A DNA stretch of 64,000 nucleotides from Lysinibacillus fusiformis. Its GTDB lineage: Bacteria > Bacillota > Bacilli > Bacillales_A > Planococcaceae. Under the pieces are notes generated by a model. The model was not told the DNA's origin. It saw only the letters and a list, made by a program, of their open reading frames with translations, and made no database searches. This document shows, piece after piece, positions 9,283 through 18,620 of this stretch. Every line of letters starts with the position of its first letter. The first letter of the stretch is position 1. The position numbers and the translations under genes were made by a program. The stretch spans positions 806,001 to 870,000 of the forward strand of contig NZ_PDFK01000002.1 in the NCBI RefSeq assembly GCF_002845985.1, given 5' to 3'.

Positions 9283-10053
9283 CTACTTCACAACTAATGT
9301 TAGCTTGCCAAGTGTCCCATAGTCTGCTTCTATTTCATCACCAGCTTTTACTGGAATTGCATCTGTTATGCCACCTGTTAAAACGAGTTGACCAGGCAAA
9401 ATACCTCTACCTTCTTTTGCTAACATCGTTAATAATTCAATGACCGAATAAATGGGATGACCAAGTACCGCAGCTCCTGTACCATGTAGTTTCTCTTCTC
9501 CATTTTGTTTCAAAATGACTTCTATAGAAGCCCAATCACATGTATAAGGTGAAAATGCTTGCGCACTCAGCCAAATTTTCGATGAAGAAGCATTATCAGC
9601 TATTACATCAGGTAAAGTAAATGAAAAGTTTTTATAGCGACTGTCAATGACTTCAAGTGCTAGAAATACGTTTTCAATCGCATCCCATACTCCTAATGGT
9701 GTTAAATCCGCACCTTGTAGCTCTTTTTTAAAAACAAAGGCTACCTCTGCTTCCACACGTGGATGAATATATTCAGCAGCTATAATTTCATTTGTCCTAA
9801 GATTCATTTGTGAGGTTAAACGCCCATAAATTGGAGAATCCACCCCTACTTGTTGCTGTTTAGCAATGCTTGTTAGACCCATTTTCCAACCGATAAACCG
9901 ATTGTCAGCTGTCATCGTTTTTTCCATACTAATTTTTTGAATCTCATAGGCTTCTTCTACTGTCAAATTTGGTTTTGAGTTAGTAATCTTTTCAACTGCC
10001 TCTTTTGTTGCTTGTGCTTCCGCCACCCGCTCAGCATATTCAAATAAAGACAC
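9283..10053 (-). CDS. 4-oxalocrotonate decarboxylase (DmpH/XylI-like)
   Basis: A 256-residue member of the hydratase/decarboxylase family that decarboxylates 4-oxalocrotonate to 2-oxopent-4-enoate with a divalent metal. It has a paralogue in the same operon (11966-12745). This copy is called the decarboxylase because it shares blocks with XylI/DmpH, namely GWKMGLTS, VDSPIYGRL, GAAVLGHP and LTGGITDAIPV, and because it sits between aldolase and tautomerase, the DmpH position. It ends 12 bp before the tautomerase gene and starts within 1 bp of the aldolase stop codon. Assignment between the two paralogues rests on motifs and synteny. Confidence 0.85.
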   Translation of the reverse strand: MSLFEYAERVAEAQATKEAVEKITNSKPNLTVEEAYEIQKISMEKTMTADNRFIGWKMGLTSIAKQQQVGVDSPIYGRLTSQMNLRTNEIIAAEYIHPRVEAEVAFVFKKELQGADLTPLGVWDAIENVFLALEVIDSRYKNFSFTLPDVIADNASSSKIWLSAQAFSPYTCDWASIEVILKQNGEEKLHGTGAAVLGHPIYSVIELLTMLAKEGRGILPGQLVLTGGITDAIPVKAGDEIEADYGTLGKLTLVVK

Positions 10054-11066
10054 TATGCACTCCCCACTTTCTGTTGTGCAATTTTTTGTGCTACTTCAAT
10101 GATCGTATCCTCTTGTCCACCTACAACATTTAATTTGCCTAACTCTACTAAAATATCTCTAGCATCAACACCCACTTTTTCAGCAGCTATATTGGCATGA
10201 CGTAAAAAGCTTGAATATACGCCTGCATAGCCCATTACTAAACTACCTGTCGTAATATCTTGTGGATGTGGCAAAATATTGGCACGAACATAATCAGCCA
10301 GATCGAGTATTTGGTATAAATCTATGCCTGTTTCAATACCCATGCGATTTAATACTGCGACCAATACCTCAGTTTGTGTATTGCCTGCTCCTGCACCTAA
10401 ACAACAAATACTGCCATCGATACGTGTAGCACCTTCTTGAATCGCTACAAGTGTATTGGCAACAGCCAGAGACAAATTATTATGCGCATGAAAACCAATC
10501 TCAATGTTTAAATGAGCACGTAATAAACGAATACGATTCTGTACATCAGACGGTAGCATAGCCCCTGCTGAGTCCGTAACATACACGGCATCAGCCCCAT
10601 ATGATTCCATTAACAACGCCTGCTCTAATACTTTTTCAGGTGATGCAGAATGTGACATCATTAAAAACCCAAATGCCTCCATCCCTAGTGCTTTCGCTGT
10701 TTCAATATGTTGCTTTGATACATCTGCCTCCGTTACATGTGTAGCAACACGAACAACTCGAGCACCTGCCTCATAAGCCTCTTTCAAATGATGTATTGTG
10801 CCAATTCCAGGAATAAGCAAAACCGTTATTTTAGAATCTCCAGCAACTTCTGCTGCCGCTCTAATTAACGCAATATCATGCTCTTTAGAAAAACCATATT
10901 GAAGGGACGAGCCTCCTAAACCATCTCCATGCGTGACTTCAATATACGGTACACCGGCTTCACTTAATTGCTTCGTTACATAACGAACTTGCTCAGAAGA
11001 AAATTGATGGGCAACCACATGGCTACCATCACGAAGTGCAACCTCTGTTAAATAGATTTGACTCAT
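10053..11066 (-). CDS. 4-hydroxy-2-oxovalerate aldolase (DmpG-like)
   Basis: A 337-residue HMGL-like TIM-barrel aldolase that cleaves 4-hydroxy-2-oxovalerate to pyruvate and acetaldehyde. Visible are the metal/substrate motif LRDGSH near residue 12 and the metal-binding HAHNN segment near 195-199. The C-terminal region resembles the communication domain by which DmpG-type aldolases channel acetaldehyde to their dehydrogenase partner. The gene overlaps the partner gene upstream by 4 bp, consistent with a stoichiometric complex. Confidence 0.93.
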   Translation of the reverse strand: MSQIYLTEVALRDGSHVVAHQFSSEQVRYVTKQLSEAGVPYIEVTHGDGLGGSSLQYGFSKEHDIALIRAAAEVAGDSKITVLLIPGIGTIHHLKEAYEAGARVVRVATHVTEADVSKQHIETAKALGMEAFGFLMMSHSASPEKVLEQALLMESYGADAVYVTDSAGAMLPSDVQNRIRLLRAHLNIEIGFHAHNNLSLAVANTLVAIQEGATRIDGSICCLGAGAGNTQTEVLVAVLNRMGIETGIDLYQILDLADYVRANILPHPQDITTGSLVMGYAGVYSSFLRHANIAAEKVGVDARDILVELGKLNVVGGQEDTIIEVAQKIAQQKVGSA

Positions 11067-11950
11067 CGCACTTCCACCTCCCTAACGCTCATTGTTTTTG
11101 CCATTTCTTCAGCCACCTTCAATCCAGCGGCCGTCATAATATCCAAATTTCCAGCATAGATCGGTAAATAATCTCCCAATCCCTCTACTTCAATAAATAC
11201 GGTAACTTTCTTTCCATCTACAATCGGATCTAGCTTCAAGCGATAACCTGGTACATATTCATTTACTTTTGCGACCATATTTTTTATGGATTTAATAATC
11301 TCTTCCGAATTCGCTTCTTCTTCAAGGAGACATAACACCGTATCACGCATCAATAAAGGTGGCTCTGCTGGGTTTAAAATAATAATTGCCTTTCCTTTTT
11401 TTGCACCGCCAATCAGCTCAATTGCATTGGATGTTGTTTCTGTAAATTCATCGATATTAGCTCGTGTTCCTGGACCTGCACTTTTCGAAGCAATTGTTGC
11501 AACAATTTCAGCGTAATCAACACTTTGTACACGGCTAATGGCGTAGATGATTGGTATCGTCGCCTGACCTCCACACGTAATCATGTTTACAACAGGCTTT
11601 TCCATATGCTCTGTCAAATTCACCGTCGGTACAACAAATGGACCTACAGCGGCTGGCGTTAAATCTATTAGTCTTTTGTTTAAACCTTGTAAAGCTTTCA
11701 CATGAGCAATATGTGCCTTTGCTGATGTTGCATCAAATAAAATATCCGCCAAATGTGGTTGCTCTAGAAATCCTTCAATCCCATTGGAAATCGTCTGAAA
11801 ACCTGCCTCTTGTGCACGTCTTAAGCCATCTGATTCAGGATCAATGCCAATAAGTACTGACATCTCTAAGTACGGAGATCTTTGAATTTTCATCATTAAA
11901 TCCGTACCAATATTACCTGAACCAATAATGCCCACTTTCATTTTTGTCAT
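11063..11950 (-). CDS. Acetaldehyde dehydrogenase, acylating (DmpF-like)
   Basis: Converts acetaldehyde, CoA and NAD+ to acetyl-CoA, taking acetaldehyde from the aldolase. The 295-residue protein starts with a Rossmann motif ([12 protein letters not shown]) and carries the catalytic cysteine in [11 protein letters not shown] near residue 131. The stretch [19 protein letters not shown] is characteristic of the DmpF/BphJ/MhpF family. The 4-bp overlap with the aldolase gene and the adjacent hydratase give the standard lower meta-cleavage module. Confidence 0.94.
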   Translation of the reverse strand: MTKMKVGIIGSGNIGTDLMMKIQRSPYLEMSVLIGIDPESDGLRRAQEAGFQTISNGIEGFLEQPHLADILFDATSAKAHIAHVKALQGLNKRLIDLTPAAVGPFVVPTVNLTEHMEKPVVNMITCGGQATIPIIYAISRVQSVDYAEIVATIASKSAGPGTRANIDEFTETTSNAIELIGGAKKGKAIIILNPAEPPLLMRDTVLCLLEEEANSEEIIKSIKNMVAKVNEYVPGYRLKLDPIVDGKKVTVFIEVEGLGDYLPIYAGNLDIMTAAGLKVAEEMAKTMSVREVEVR

Positions 11951-11965
11951 GGTAGCTTCCTCCCT

Positions 11966-12745
11966 TTACACAAACTCTAGTTCGACTGTACCTAATAGTT
12001 CACCGAAGTCGGCTGTGAACTTATCACCTTGTTCAGCATCCAATGCTGCCGATAAAGCACCTGATAATATAACTTCTCCTGCTTCAACACCAATATCGAA
12101 ATCTGCTAGACAGTTTACAAGCCAAGCGACACAACTTGCTGGATTGCCTAAAACATCTTCTCCCTTTCCTTCATTCATAAACGCTCCATTTTTATAAAGC
12201 TGCATTTCGATTGCTGGTAAGTCAACATTGAAGACCTCACGTTTCACTTGACCTAGTACGTATTTTGCAGAGGAAGCATTATCTGCAATGGTATCGAGCA
12301 ATTTTATTTGCCAATTGGCAATGCGACTATCTACGATTTCAAGACTAGCTACAATATAATCTGTTGCTTCAAGTACCTCCTTAACAGTGACATTAGGTCC
12401 CTTTAAAGGAGACTTCAGTACAAACGCAATTTCGCCTTCGACTTTCGGCTTTAAATAACTTGATCGCTCGGTTTTTCCTTCTGTAATTTCCATATTCGAT
12501 AAAAGATGCCCATAATCTGGTTCATCCACGTTTAATAGATTTTGCATTGCTAAAGATGTCAAACCAATTTTTTTACCTGTAATTTTATGGCCGTTCAGTA
12601 ACTTCCTATTAACGATTTCAAGTTGAATGGAGTAAGCATCTTTCAATGAAATATCTTTAGCTGATTGAGTAATCGGCTCAATGCCAATGCGTGTTCTTTC
12701 TGCTTCTAATAATTTGTTAGACCATTCAATTAGATTCACTACCAT
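11966..12745 (-). CDS. 2-oxopent-4-enoate hydratase (DmpE/XylJ-like)
   Basis: A 259-residue paralogue of the decarboxylase at 9283-10053; it hydrates 2-oxopent-4-enoate (2-hydroxypenta-2,4-dienoate) to 4-hydroxy-2-oxovalerate. Blocks shared with hydratases such as DmpE include GKKIGLTS, VEGEIAFVL, DTIADNASS, CVAWLVN and GEVILSGAL. It stands between the semialdehyde dehydrogenase and the acylating acetaldehyde dehydrogenase, the DmpE position. In related systems the hydratase and decarboxylase form a complex so that the unstable dienol is not released. A ribosome binding site (GGGGGG) precedes ATG closely. Confidence 0.87.
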   Translation of the reverse strand: MVVNLIEWSNKLLEAERTRIGIEPITQSAKDISLKDAYSIQLEIVNRKLLNGHKITGKKIGLTSLAMQNLLNVDEPDYGHLLSNMEITEGKTERSSYLKPKVEGEIAFVLKSPLKGPNVTVKEVLEATDYIVASLEIVDSRIANWQIKLLDTIADNASSAKYVLGQVKREVFNVDLPAIEMQLYKNGAFMNEGKGEDVLGNPASCVAWLVNCLADFDIGVEAGEVILSGALSAALDAEQGDKFTADFGELLGTVELEFV

Positions 12746-12759
12746 GCTTTCCCCCCAAG

Positions 12760-14226
12760 TTATAATTTAATTGTTACGTTTGAGACCTCGCAGTAGAATT
12801 CAAAGCTGTGTGCGCCACCTTCACGCCCGATTCCGCTATGTTTCATCCCACCAAATGGTGTTCGAAGATCTCTTAAATACCATGTATTTACCCAAACGAT
12901 GCCTGACTCAATTTGACCTGCAACACGATGTGCACGTCTTAAATCATTTGTCCAAATAGTTGCACCTAAGCCGTAATTTGTATCATTTGCACGGGAAATC
13001 ACGTCGTCTTCTGTATCAAAAGGTAATACTGTAACAACTGGGCCAAAAATTTCTTCGCGTACACAACGGTCCTGATCCGTTAAATCGGTAATAATTGTTG
13101 GCTCAATATAGTAGCCTTTATCGATAGTAGCTGGGCGACCACCGCCTGTAAGAATATTGCCACCCTCTTCTCTGGCAATTTGAATGTAACCCATTACTTT
13201 TTCATAATGCTCTTTCCCTACGACAGAGCCGATATCTGTCGTTGCATCAAATGGATCTCCAATTTTTAATTCTTTTGTACGAGCTACAAATTTCTCCACA
13301 AATTCTTTATAAATATCACGTTCTACATATATACGAGAACCACAGAGACACACTTGCCCTTGGTTTGTAAAGCTTGATTTTAACGTTGTTGCAAGAACTT
13401 CATCTAGGTCCGAATCTTTAAAAATAATAGTAGGATTTTTGCCCCCTAATTCAAATGAAACTTTTTTCAATGTAGGGGCAGCAGCCTTCATAATAGTAGT
13501 GCCTGTTTTAGTTTCCCCTGTAAATGTAATAGCATCTACATCAGGGTGTTCTGATAGAAAAGCACCTGCTGAATTCCCACCAAAACCGTGAACTAAATTT
13601 ACAACACCATCTGGTATCCCCGCTTCTTGACATAATTCAACCAAGCGAGTAGCTGTCATTGGTGTAAGCTCCGCCGGTTTCATGACAGCAGTACTACCTG
13701 CTGCTAAGCAAGGGGCTAATTTCCAAGTTAAAAGTAGTAATGGTAAATTCCAAGGATTAATCATAGCCACGACACCTACTGGTCGTGTCACTGAATAATG
13801 AAGTGCCATATTGTCTTGGTTATAAGATTCATTGCCAAGTGAAGTAACGTAATCCGCAAAGAAGTGGAAATTATGTGCTGCACGTTTAATATCCATTTCT
13901 ATCGCTAAATGATACGGTTTGCCTGTATCTATCGTTTCTAAAGCAGCAAGTTCTTCAACATTTTCTAAAATGAGGTCGCCAATACGTCGTAACAGTAGAG
14001 AGCGCTCTTTGACAGTGAATTTTCCCCACGGTCCTTTCAAAGCAGCTTTTGCAGATTGTACTGCTGCATCGACTTCTTCCCTAGTCGCTTCTGCTACCCA
14101 TCCAATGACTTCTTCTGTAGCAGGATTTATATTTTCAAACACTTTCCCATCTATAGCGTCAATGAATTCACCGTTTATGAAATTACGACAATTAATACTT
14201 TTCGTTTTAAACGTTGCATGTTGCAT
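12760..14226 (-). CDS. 2-aminomuconate 6-semialdehyde dehydrogenase
   Basis: A 488-residue NAD-dependent aldehyde dehydrogenase. Motifs seen are MINPWNLPLLL, FTGETKTG (nucleotide binding), FELGGKNP with the general-base Glu, and GQVCLCGSR with the catalytic Cys. Related enzymes oxidise 2-hydroxymuconate or 2-aminomuconate semialdehyde. The adjacent ACMS decarboxylase and aminomuconate deaminase genes favour the amino substrate, as for NbaE or AmnC. ATG at 14226 is chosen because GGGAGTG lies 7 nt upstream; an in-frame GTG directly before it is closer to that site. The MQHATFKTKSINCRNFINGEF start is typical of the family. Confidence 0.9.
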   Translation of the reverse strand: MQHATFKTKSINCRNFINGEFIDAIDGKVFENINPATEEVIGWVAEATREEVDAAVQSAKAALKGPWGKFTVKERSLLLRRIGDLILENVEELAALETIDTGKPYHLAIEMDIKRAAHNFHFFADYVTSLGNESYNQDNMALHYSVTRPVGVVAMINPWNLPLLLLTWKLAPCLAAGSTAVMKPAELTPMTATRLVELCQEAGIPDGVVNLVHGFGGNSAGAFLSEHPDVDAITFTGETKTGTTIMKAAAPTLKKVSFELGGKNPTIIFKDSDLDEVLATTLKSSFTNQGQVCLCGSRIYVERDIYKEFVEKFVARTKELKIGDPFDATTDIGSVVGKEHYEKVMGYIQIAREEGGNILTGGGRPATIDKGYYIEPTIITDLTDQDRCVREEIFGPVVTVLPFDTEDDVISRANDTNYGLGATIWTNDLRRAHRVAGQIESGIVWVNTWYLRDLRTPFGGMKHSGIGREGGAHSFEFYCEVSNVTIKL

Positions 14227-14250
14227 CACTTTTCACTCCCTCAATTATGG

Positions 14251-14296
14251 AGCGACTTTAAGAAAAAGAGTGTTTTACCTTTTTCTCAAAGTCGCT
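14251..14296. other. Hairpin inside the catabolic operon
   Basis: Bases 14251-14268 and 14279-14296 form an 18-bp inverted repeat with one mismatch, between the deaminase and semialdehyde dehydrogenase genes. On the minus (coding) strand it lacks a following T-run. On the plus strand TTTTT follows, but no plus-strand gene leads into it. It could be an mRNA-processing or stabilising stem that separates upper and lower pathway messages. Confidence 0.6.
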
Positions 14297-14302
14297 TTTT
14301 GA

Positions 14303-14764
14303 TTATTCTGAAATTTCCACAACCATTTCTATTTCAATGGCTGTATTATTAGGAAGTTGGGCCATCCCAACTGCTGAACGGGCATGTTTGCCTCGTTCTC
14401 CAAAAACATCCACTAGTAAATCTGATGCACCATTCATAACTTTTGGCTGTTGTGTAAAATCAGGCGTAGAATTGACCATCCCTAAAATTTTTACAATACG
14501 CTTCACCTTCGATAAATCACCTAATTCAGATTTCAATACAGATAACAGGTTAATCATCGATTGGCGACAAGCTGCATAGCCATCATTTACTGTTAAATCT
14601 TCACCTAATTTGCCATGATACTGATCGATACCTTGACCTGATGTAAAAATTAAATTACCTGTTCGTACACAACCAACGTAATTTCCAACTGCTTCCCTTG
14701 GCTCAGCAAGTTCTATTCCAAGCTCTTGCAAGCGTTCTTCAGGCGTTTTCACTTGATTTACCAT
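14303..14764 (-). CDS. RidA-family 2-aminomuconate deaminase
   Basis: A 153-residue RidA/YjgF-family protein with family blocks GNLIFTSGQG, AACRQSMINLLS and ARSAVGMAQLP, where the Arg corresponds to the conserved ligand-binding Arg. Longer members of this type (AmnD, NbaF) deaminate 2-aminomuconate to 4-oxalocrotonate with release of ammonia, which fits exactly between its neighbours' reactions. It overlaps the upstream decarboxylase gene by 26 bp, so translation is coupled. A general imine deaminase role cannot be excluded from sequence, but context argues strongly for the pathway role. Confidence 0.86.
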   Translation of the reverse strand: MVNQVKTPEERLQELGIELAEPREAVGNYVGCVRTGNLIFTSGQGIDQYHGKLGEDLTVNDGYAACRQSMINLLSVLKSELGDLSKVKRIVKILGMVNSTPDFTQQPKVMNGASDLLVDVFGERGKHARSAVGMAQLPNNTAIEIEMVVEISE

Positions 14765-15770
14765 TTAGAACCCTGCTCCTTTCTACATTTAAAAATGACA
14801 TAGCGTTTTCACCTAGAATGGCTTTACGTACTTCTTCTGATAAGTCCAAGGTTTCATCTATGATTTTTCCAGGGTTAATTTCTCTTAGTAAAAATGGATA
14901 GTCTGATCCCATCATAATTTTCTCATGGCCAAAACGTTCAATTAAGTAATGTAGATTTTGTGATTCATATACTAATGAATCAAAGTAAAAATTTTTCGTG
15001 TAGTGGCTTGGAGGATATTTTGTACGTCTAAGGCTTGGCCAAACATCCCAACCTTGGTCTAGACGTGGAAGAATATAAGGGAATGATCCGCCACCATGGG
15101 CAAAACAAACCTTTAAATTCGGACACTTTTCCATTACACCACTCCACACCAAGCTCGCTGCCGCTAAAGCTGTTTCACTCGGCATGCCAATTGTATATAA
15201 AAAGTTATGTCTTGGTGTTCTCTCTTGTGCTAAGGTTTCCCAAGGATGAATAAAGAGCGGCATTTCATATTGTTCTGCCGCTTCAAAAAATGGCAGTAAA
15301 TACTCGCTGTCCAAATTTTCTCCATTGATATTAGTGCCAATTTCAATTCCGGCTAGACCTATTTCTTTGCACCGTTTTAACTCCACAACAGCCGCTTTTG
15401 CATCTTGCAACGGTACAGTTCCTAGGCCGATAAAACGATCTGGATGTGCTTTAACAACATCTGCAATAAAGTTATTTTGGAATTGTGCAAGCTCTACCGC
15501 TTGTTCAATAGGTGCCCAATAAGAAAATGTGACAGGTACGGGTGAAATAACCTGCATATCTACACCCTCATGATCCATATCCTCAATGCGTTTTTTTGTG
15601 TCCCACACTTGATTGGTCACTTCCCTAAATACTTCACCACTTACCATAATATCCGCTCCACAAGAACATTTTTGCTCTAGAACAGGCCACTTATCATTAT
15701 CATACTTACTAGCAAAATTCGGTAAATCTCTCGGATAAATATGTGTATGAAAATCGATTCTCATTGCCAT
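14739..15770 (-). CDS. ACMS decarboxylase (ACMSD), amidohydrolase fold
   Basis: 2-amino-3-carboxymuconate 6-semialdehyde decarboxylase, 343 residues, converts the ring-cleavage product of 3-hydroxyanthranilate to 2-aminomuconate 6-semialdehyde. It belongs to the metal-dependent amidohydrolase superfamily. Visible are DFHTH (His8 and His10 as metal ligands), FIHPWE, the catalytic-His block FAHGGGSFP and the Asp in MMGSDYPF. The start overlaps the dioxygenase stop codon; ATG at 15764 (CAATGAG, stop-start overlap) is a possible alternative two codons downstream. Without this step ACMS would cyclise spontaneously to quinolinate. Confidence 0.92.
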   Translation of the reverse strand: MAMRIDFHTHIYPRDLPNFASKYDNDKWPVLEQKCSCGADIMVSGEVFREVTNQVWDTKKRIEDMDHEGVDMQVISPVPVTFSYWAPIEQAVELAQFQNNFIADVVKAHPDRFIGLGTVPLQDAKAAVVELKRCKEIGLAGIEIGTNINGENLDSEYLLPFFEAAEQYEMPLFIHPWETLAQERTPRHNFLYTIGMPSETALAAASLVWSGVMEKCPNLKVCFAHGGGSFPYILPRLDQGWDVWPSLRRTKYPPSHYTKNFYFDSLVYESQNLHYLIERFGHEKIMMGSDYPFLLREINPGKIIDETLDLSEEVRKAILGENAMSFLNVERSRVLNGKSSENA

Positions 15771-16315
15771 TCACTTACAATCTCAGGCATTACATGTCCA
15801 CAACTATCACATTGACGTAAATCTTTAGAAGCGTTGAAGTAATCAATACCATCTGAAATTTGTTTCCCAATGTTTGTTACTTGTACGCGTAGACGATACA
15901 ATTCATGGTCACATTCACTGCATAGCCATACTAAATCCTCTAACTCGCCTTCTTTACGTTTTCTCTCCACGACAATTCCATATGTGTCTGCAACGCGGTG
16001 TGGTGAATGAGGGACGTTTGCTGGTAGCATAAACATTTCGCCTTCCTTCACTTCAATTACTTCACGTTTACCTTCATCATTAATAACCTCTACAAAACAA
16101 GAACCTTTAATTTGATAGAATAGTTCATCTGATGGGTCAACATGGAATTCACGACGAGCATTAGGGCCACCAAGCAACATAATTAAAAACTCAGAGTCTT
16201 CCCATAGCACTTTATTATTCACTGGCGGTTTTAGTAAATGCTTGTTCTCCTCAATGATTTTAAAAATGTTTTGAGAACGGGCTTGTAATTTACTTACTTG
16301 CGTTGAATTGGACAT
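15761..16315 (-). CDS. nbaC: 3-hydroxyanthranilate 3,4-dioxygenase
   Basis: A cupin-fold extradiol dioxygenase of 184 residues that opens 3-hydroxyanthranilate to ACMS. By alignment from memory with the Cupriavidus enzyme, iron ligands are His58, Glu64 and His103, and substrate-contact residues are Arg54, Arg107 and the Glu of VVERKR. The C-terminus carries two C-x2-C pairs (CSEC and CDSC), the rubredoxin-like iron site of bacterial members. The gene lies directly after the regulator and overlaps the ACMSD gene by 10 bp. This is the most diagnostic gene of the cluster: it fixes the ring-cleavage substrate as 3-hydroxyanthranilate. Confidence 0.95.
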   Translation of the reverse strand: MSNSTQVSKLQARSQNIFKIIEENKHLLKPPVNNKVLWEDSEFLIMLLGGPNARREFHVDPSDELFYQIKGSCFVEVINDEGKREVIEVKEGEMFMLPANVPHSPHRVADTYGIVVERKRKEGELEDLVWLCSECDHELYRLRVQVTNIGKQISDGIDYFNASKDLRQCDSCGHVMPEIVSEWQ

Positions 16316-16340
16316 AATTGAATTCCTCCTAATTTTAAAT

Positions 16341-17096
16341 TTAATAATTTATTGTCATATAGCCTAGTTGTCTCGAAATTAGTTCTGCTGAACGAATTAC
16401 CTCACGAACAATTGCCTGTTTATCCTTACCGTTCATATAACTTTTTTCACCTACTAAGTTAAGGGCTGCTACAACTTGACCATTATAGGTTTTAATAGGT
16501 GCTGCAACCCCATAAGTATTGGACGCATTTTCCTGATCGCTAATGGCATAGCCGTTTTTATAAACTACTTCAAGCTCCTTTTTCAAATCATCTACAGAGG
16601 TGATAGTATTGGCAGTTTGCTTAAACATGCCTTTTTCCAACATCGGCAACATAAATGCTGGATTATACGTTAATAATACTTTCCCAATGCTTGTTGAATA
16701 AGCAGGATAACGAGTCATACCGACAAATGTTGGTACTATATCCGCATGTGGAGACATAGCCTTGTATACAAATCGAACTTCCCCATTATCAAACATCCCA
16801 ATATGTGAAGTACCTTTAAAACGCGCAACCAAATTACTTATTATAGGGCCTGCTTCAAAATTAATTTCTTGGTAATACATAACTTTGTTACTCCACTCAA
16901 GAATTTTCCAGCCTAATCGGTAACGCTTATCACTGCCTTGCAAGAGAATACTTTCTTGACACATTGTTTTTAAGAAATGATGGACTGAACTCGGAGGTAA
17001 ATTTAGCTTTTCTGCGATTTCTTTATTACTTAAAGATGGTTCGCCATCCAAAAATAAATCGATAATGCGTGAGATTTTTTTTACCGATGAAATCAA
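16341..17096 (-). CDS. IclR-family transcriptional regulator
   Basis: A 251-residue IclR-type regulator: N-terminal winged helix-turn-helix (SLSNKEIAEKLNLPPSSVHHFLKTM, about residues 20-45) and C-terminal effector-binding domain (about 75-250) that in this family binds small aromatic or organic acids. The first in-frame start is TTG at 17117, but GGAGGTG is placed 6 nt before TTG at 17096, so the protein probably begins ISSVKKIS after the initiator. The gene lies inside the operon between monooxygenase and dioxygenase, allowing autoregulation. The palindrome at 19145-19165 before the first gene is a candidate site. Confidence 0.9.
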   Translation of the reverse strand: MISSVKKISRIIDLFLDGEPSLSNKEIAEKLNLPPSSVHHFLKTMCQESILLQGSDKRYRLGWKILEWSNKVMYYQEINFEAGPIISNLVARFKGTSHIGMFDNGEVRFVYKAMSPHADIVPTFVGMTRYPAYSTSIGKVLLTYNPAFMLPMLEKGMFKQTANTITSVDDLKKELEVVYKNGYAISDQENASNTYGVAAPIKTYNGQVVAALNLVGEKSYMNGKDKQAIVREVIRSAELISRQLGYMTINY

Positions 17097-17118
17097 ATGC
17101 TTCACCTCCAAGTTCAAT

Positions 17119-18594
17119 TTATACTGTTTGTTTCTCGCCTACATCTTCTTTCGCAAGAATGGATTCAACTAAATCAAAGGAGTACCGTTTCTTAAATTTA
17201 TTGTAGTAAATAGCACGTTTCCGTATTGGATCTCCTGTATAATAGCGTTCGTATTGAAGCGCTCTCATACCAAACCCTTCACCACATAAATCCCAGGCTA
17301 GCTTAAAGATTTTCATTCTTAGTTCTGCATCTACACCTTCTCGTCCACCATAATGACGATCAATGCTTGGACGAAGCTCTGGATTTAAGAAATCAGCTTC
17401 AGTTGGCATCATTAGCAAACCGCCTGCACCAATTGTTTGCATGACTTCAATGGCTCTCGGATATATTTCTGGCATCATGCCGCGAATGGTCTCTAAAGCA
17501 TCTGGATTTAATCGCGCTTCACCATGCTCTGTTACCGTAAATTCATGCTCCGCTGTTCGAATCAATGCACGAATGACTTCTACATATTGCACTAATTCGC
17601 CGAGATCACGTTGCACATTTAAATATTGATCTACACCAATCGAATCAGCAACCTTACAAGCTACCTCTACAGCAAATGCCAGTTTAATGTATCCTCTAAC
17701 CCCTGACTGATGTGCGGGCTGTTCAGCAATACCTGTCATTGGATACAGCAAGTTCGCAGCCTCAACGTTGTTATATAAAAACACACGATCCCATGGTACT
17801 AATACATCTTCAAAAATGAGTAGTGCATCCATTTCCTCATAGCGAGAAGCCAGTGGATGATCGAATGTTGAACGTGTACCATCTTGAACGGGTTCACGAC
17901 AAATAATTTTTAACCCTTTCACATCAATCGGTACAGCAAAAGCTAATGCATAACGCTCGTCTCCTGGTACAAATCCTGGGTATGAATAGATAATGACTTC
18001 ATCCGTAAACGCCGCTAATGTTGCTAGCATTTTTGCTCCGCGGACAACTAATCCATCAGGACGTTCTTCTACTACACCTAAGTGCGTAAACTTATCTGTC
18101 TGTTCATGTGATGCTTTACTTCGGTCATTTTGTGGATTCACAATGGCATGAGTTAAGAACACATCATTATCTCGTATATAGCGATAATAAGCTTCAATAT
18201 TCTTAGCCCAATCTTGGTTGTATTTCGCCAAGAACCAAGAATTTTGTGCTAAAGAAGTTACCACTGTATTTAAAAAATCTGGTGTTCTCCCCATCAAGCC
18301 AAAAGTTTGCCGAGCTACCACTTCAAAAGCTTTACTACGTTTCATAATGTCTTCGTAGGATTTTGCAAAAAGGAATGAAGTGGCTACACGCTCCCCTGTT
18401 TCATCACATACATGCGTTAAATCTTCTTGATATTTTGGATCATGTTGTAAATCATATAACTTTGCGATTTCTTTAATTGGTTGTTGAAAATAGGGTTCAT
18501 CGTAAACACTCTCTACTAAACGACCATTTAGCCATACTTCCGGGTTTCTTGACTTTAATGCATCCATAAATTGTTGCCCTGTTCTAATTCCCAT
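17119..18594 (-). CDS. FADH2-dependent monooxygenase (HpaB family), candidate anthranilate 3-hydroxylase
   Basis: A 491-residue member of the HpaB/HpaH two-component flavin monooxygenase family, which uses reduced flavin supplied by a partner reductase to hydroxylate aromatic rings. Family blocks include GRTPDFLNT near 105, [13 protein letters not shown] near 145, [12 protein letters not shown] near 195 and [11 protein letters not shown] near 270. HpaB members often act on 4-hydroxyphenylacetate or phenols. Here the next genes degrade 3-hydroxyanthranilate, and a homologous system in Geobacillus thermodenitrificans converts anthranilate to 3-hydroxyanthranilate, so that is the likeliest activity. 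It lies 26 bp after the reductase gene. Confidence 0.85.
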   Translation of the reverse strand: MGIRTGQQFMDALKSRNPEVWLNGRLVESVYDEPYFQQPIKEIAKLYDLQHDPKYQEDLTHVCDETGERVATSFLFAKSYEDIMKRSKAFEVVARQTFGLMGRTPDFLNTVVTSLAQNSWFLAKYNQDWAKNIEAYYRYIRDNDVFLTHAIVNPQNDRSKASHEQTDKFTHLGVVEERPDGLVVRGAKMLATLAAFTDEVIIYSYPGFVPGDERYALAFAVPIDVKGLKIICREPVQDGTRSTFDHPLASRYEEMDALLIFEDVLVPWDRVFLYNNVEAANLLYPMTGIAEQPAHQSGVRGYIKLAFAVEVACKVADSIGVDQYLNVQRDLGELVQYVEVIRALIRTAEHEFTVTEHGEARLNPDALETIRGMMPEIYPRAIEVMQTIGAGGLLMMPTEADFLNPELRPSIDRHYGGREGVDAELRMKIFKLAWDLCGEGFGMRALQYERYYTGDPIRKRAIYYNKFKKRYSFDLVESILAKEDVGEKQTV

Positions 18595-18620
18595 AATTAA
18601 TAATCCCCTCTACTAAATAA

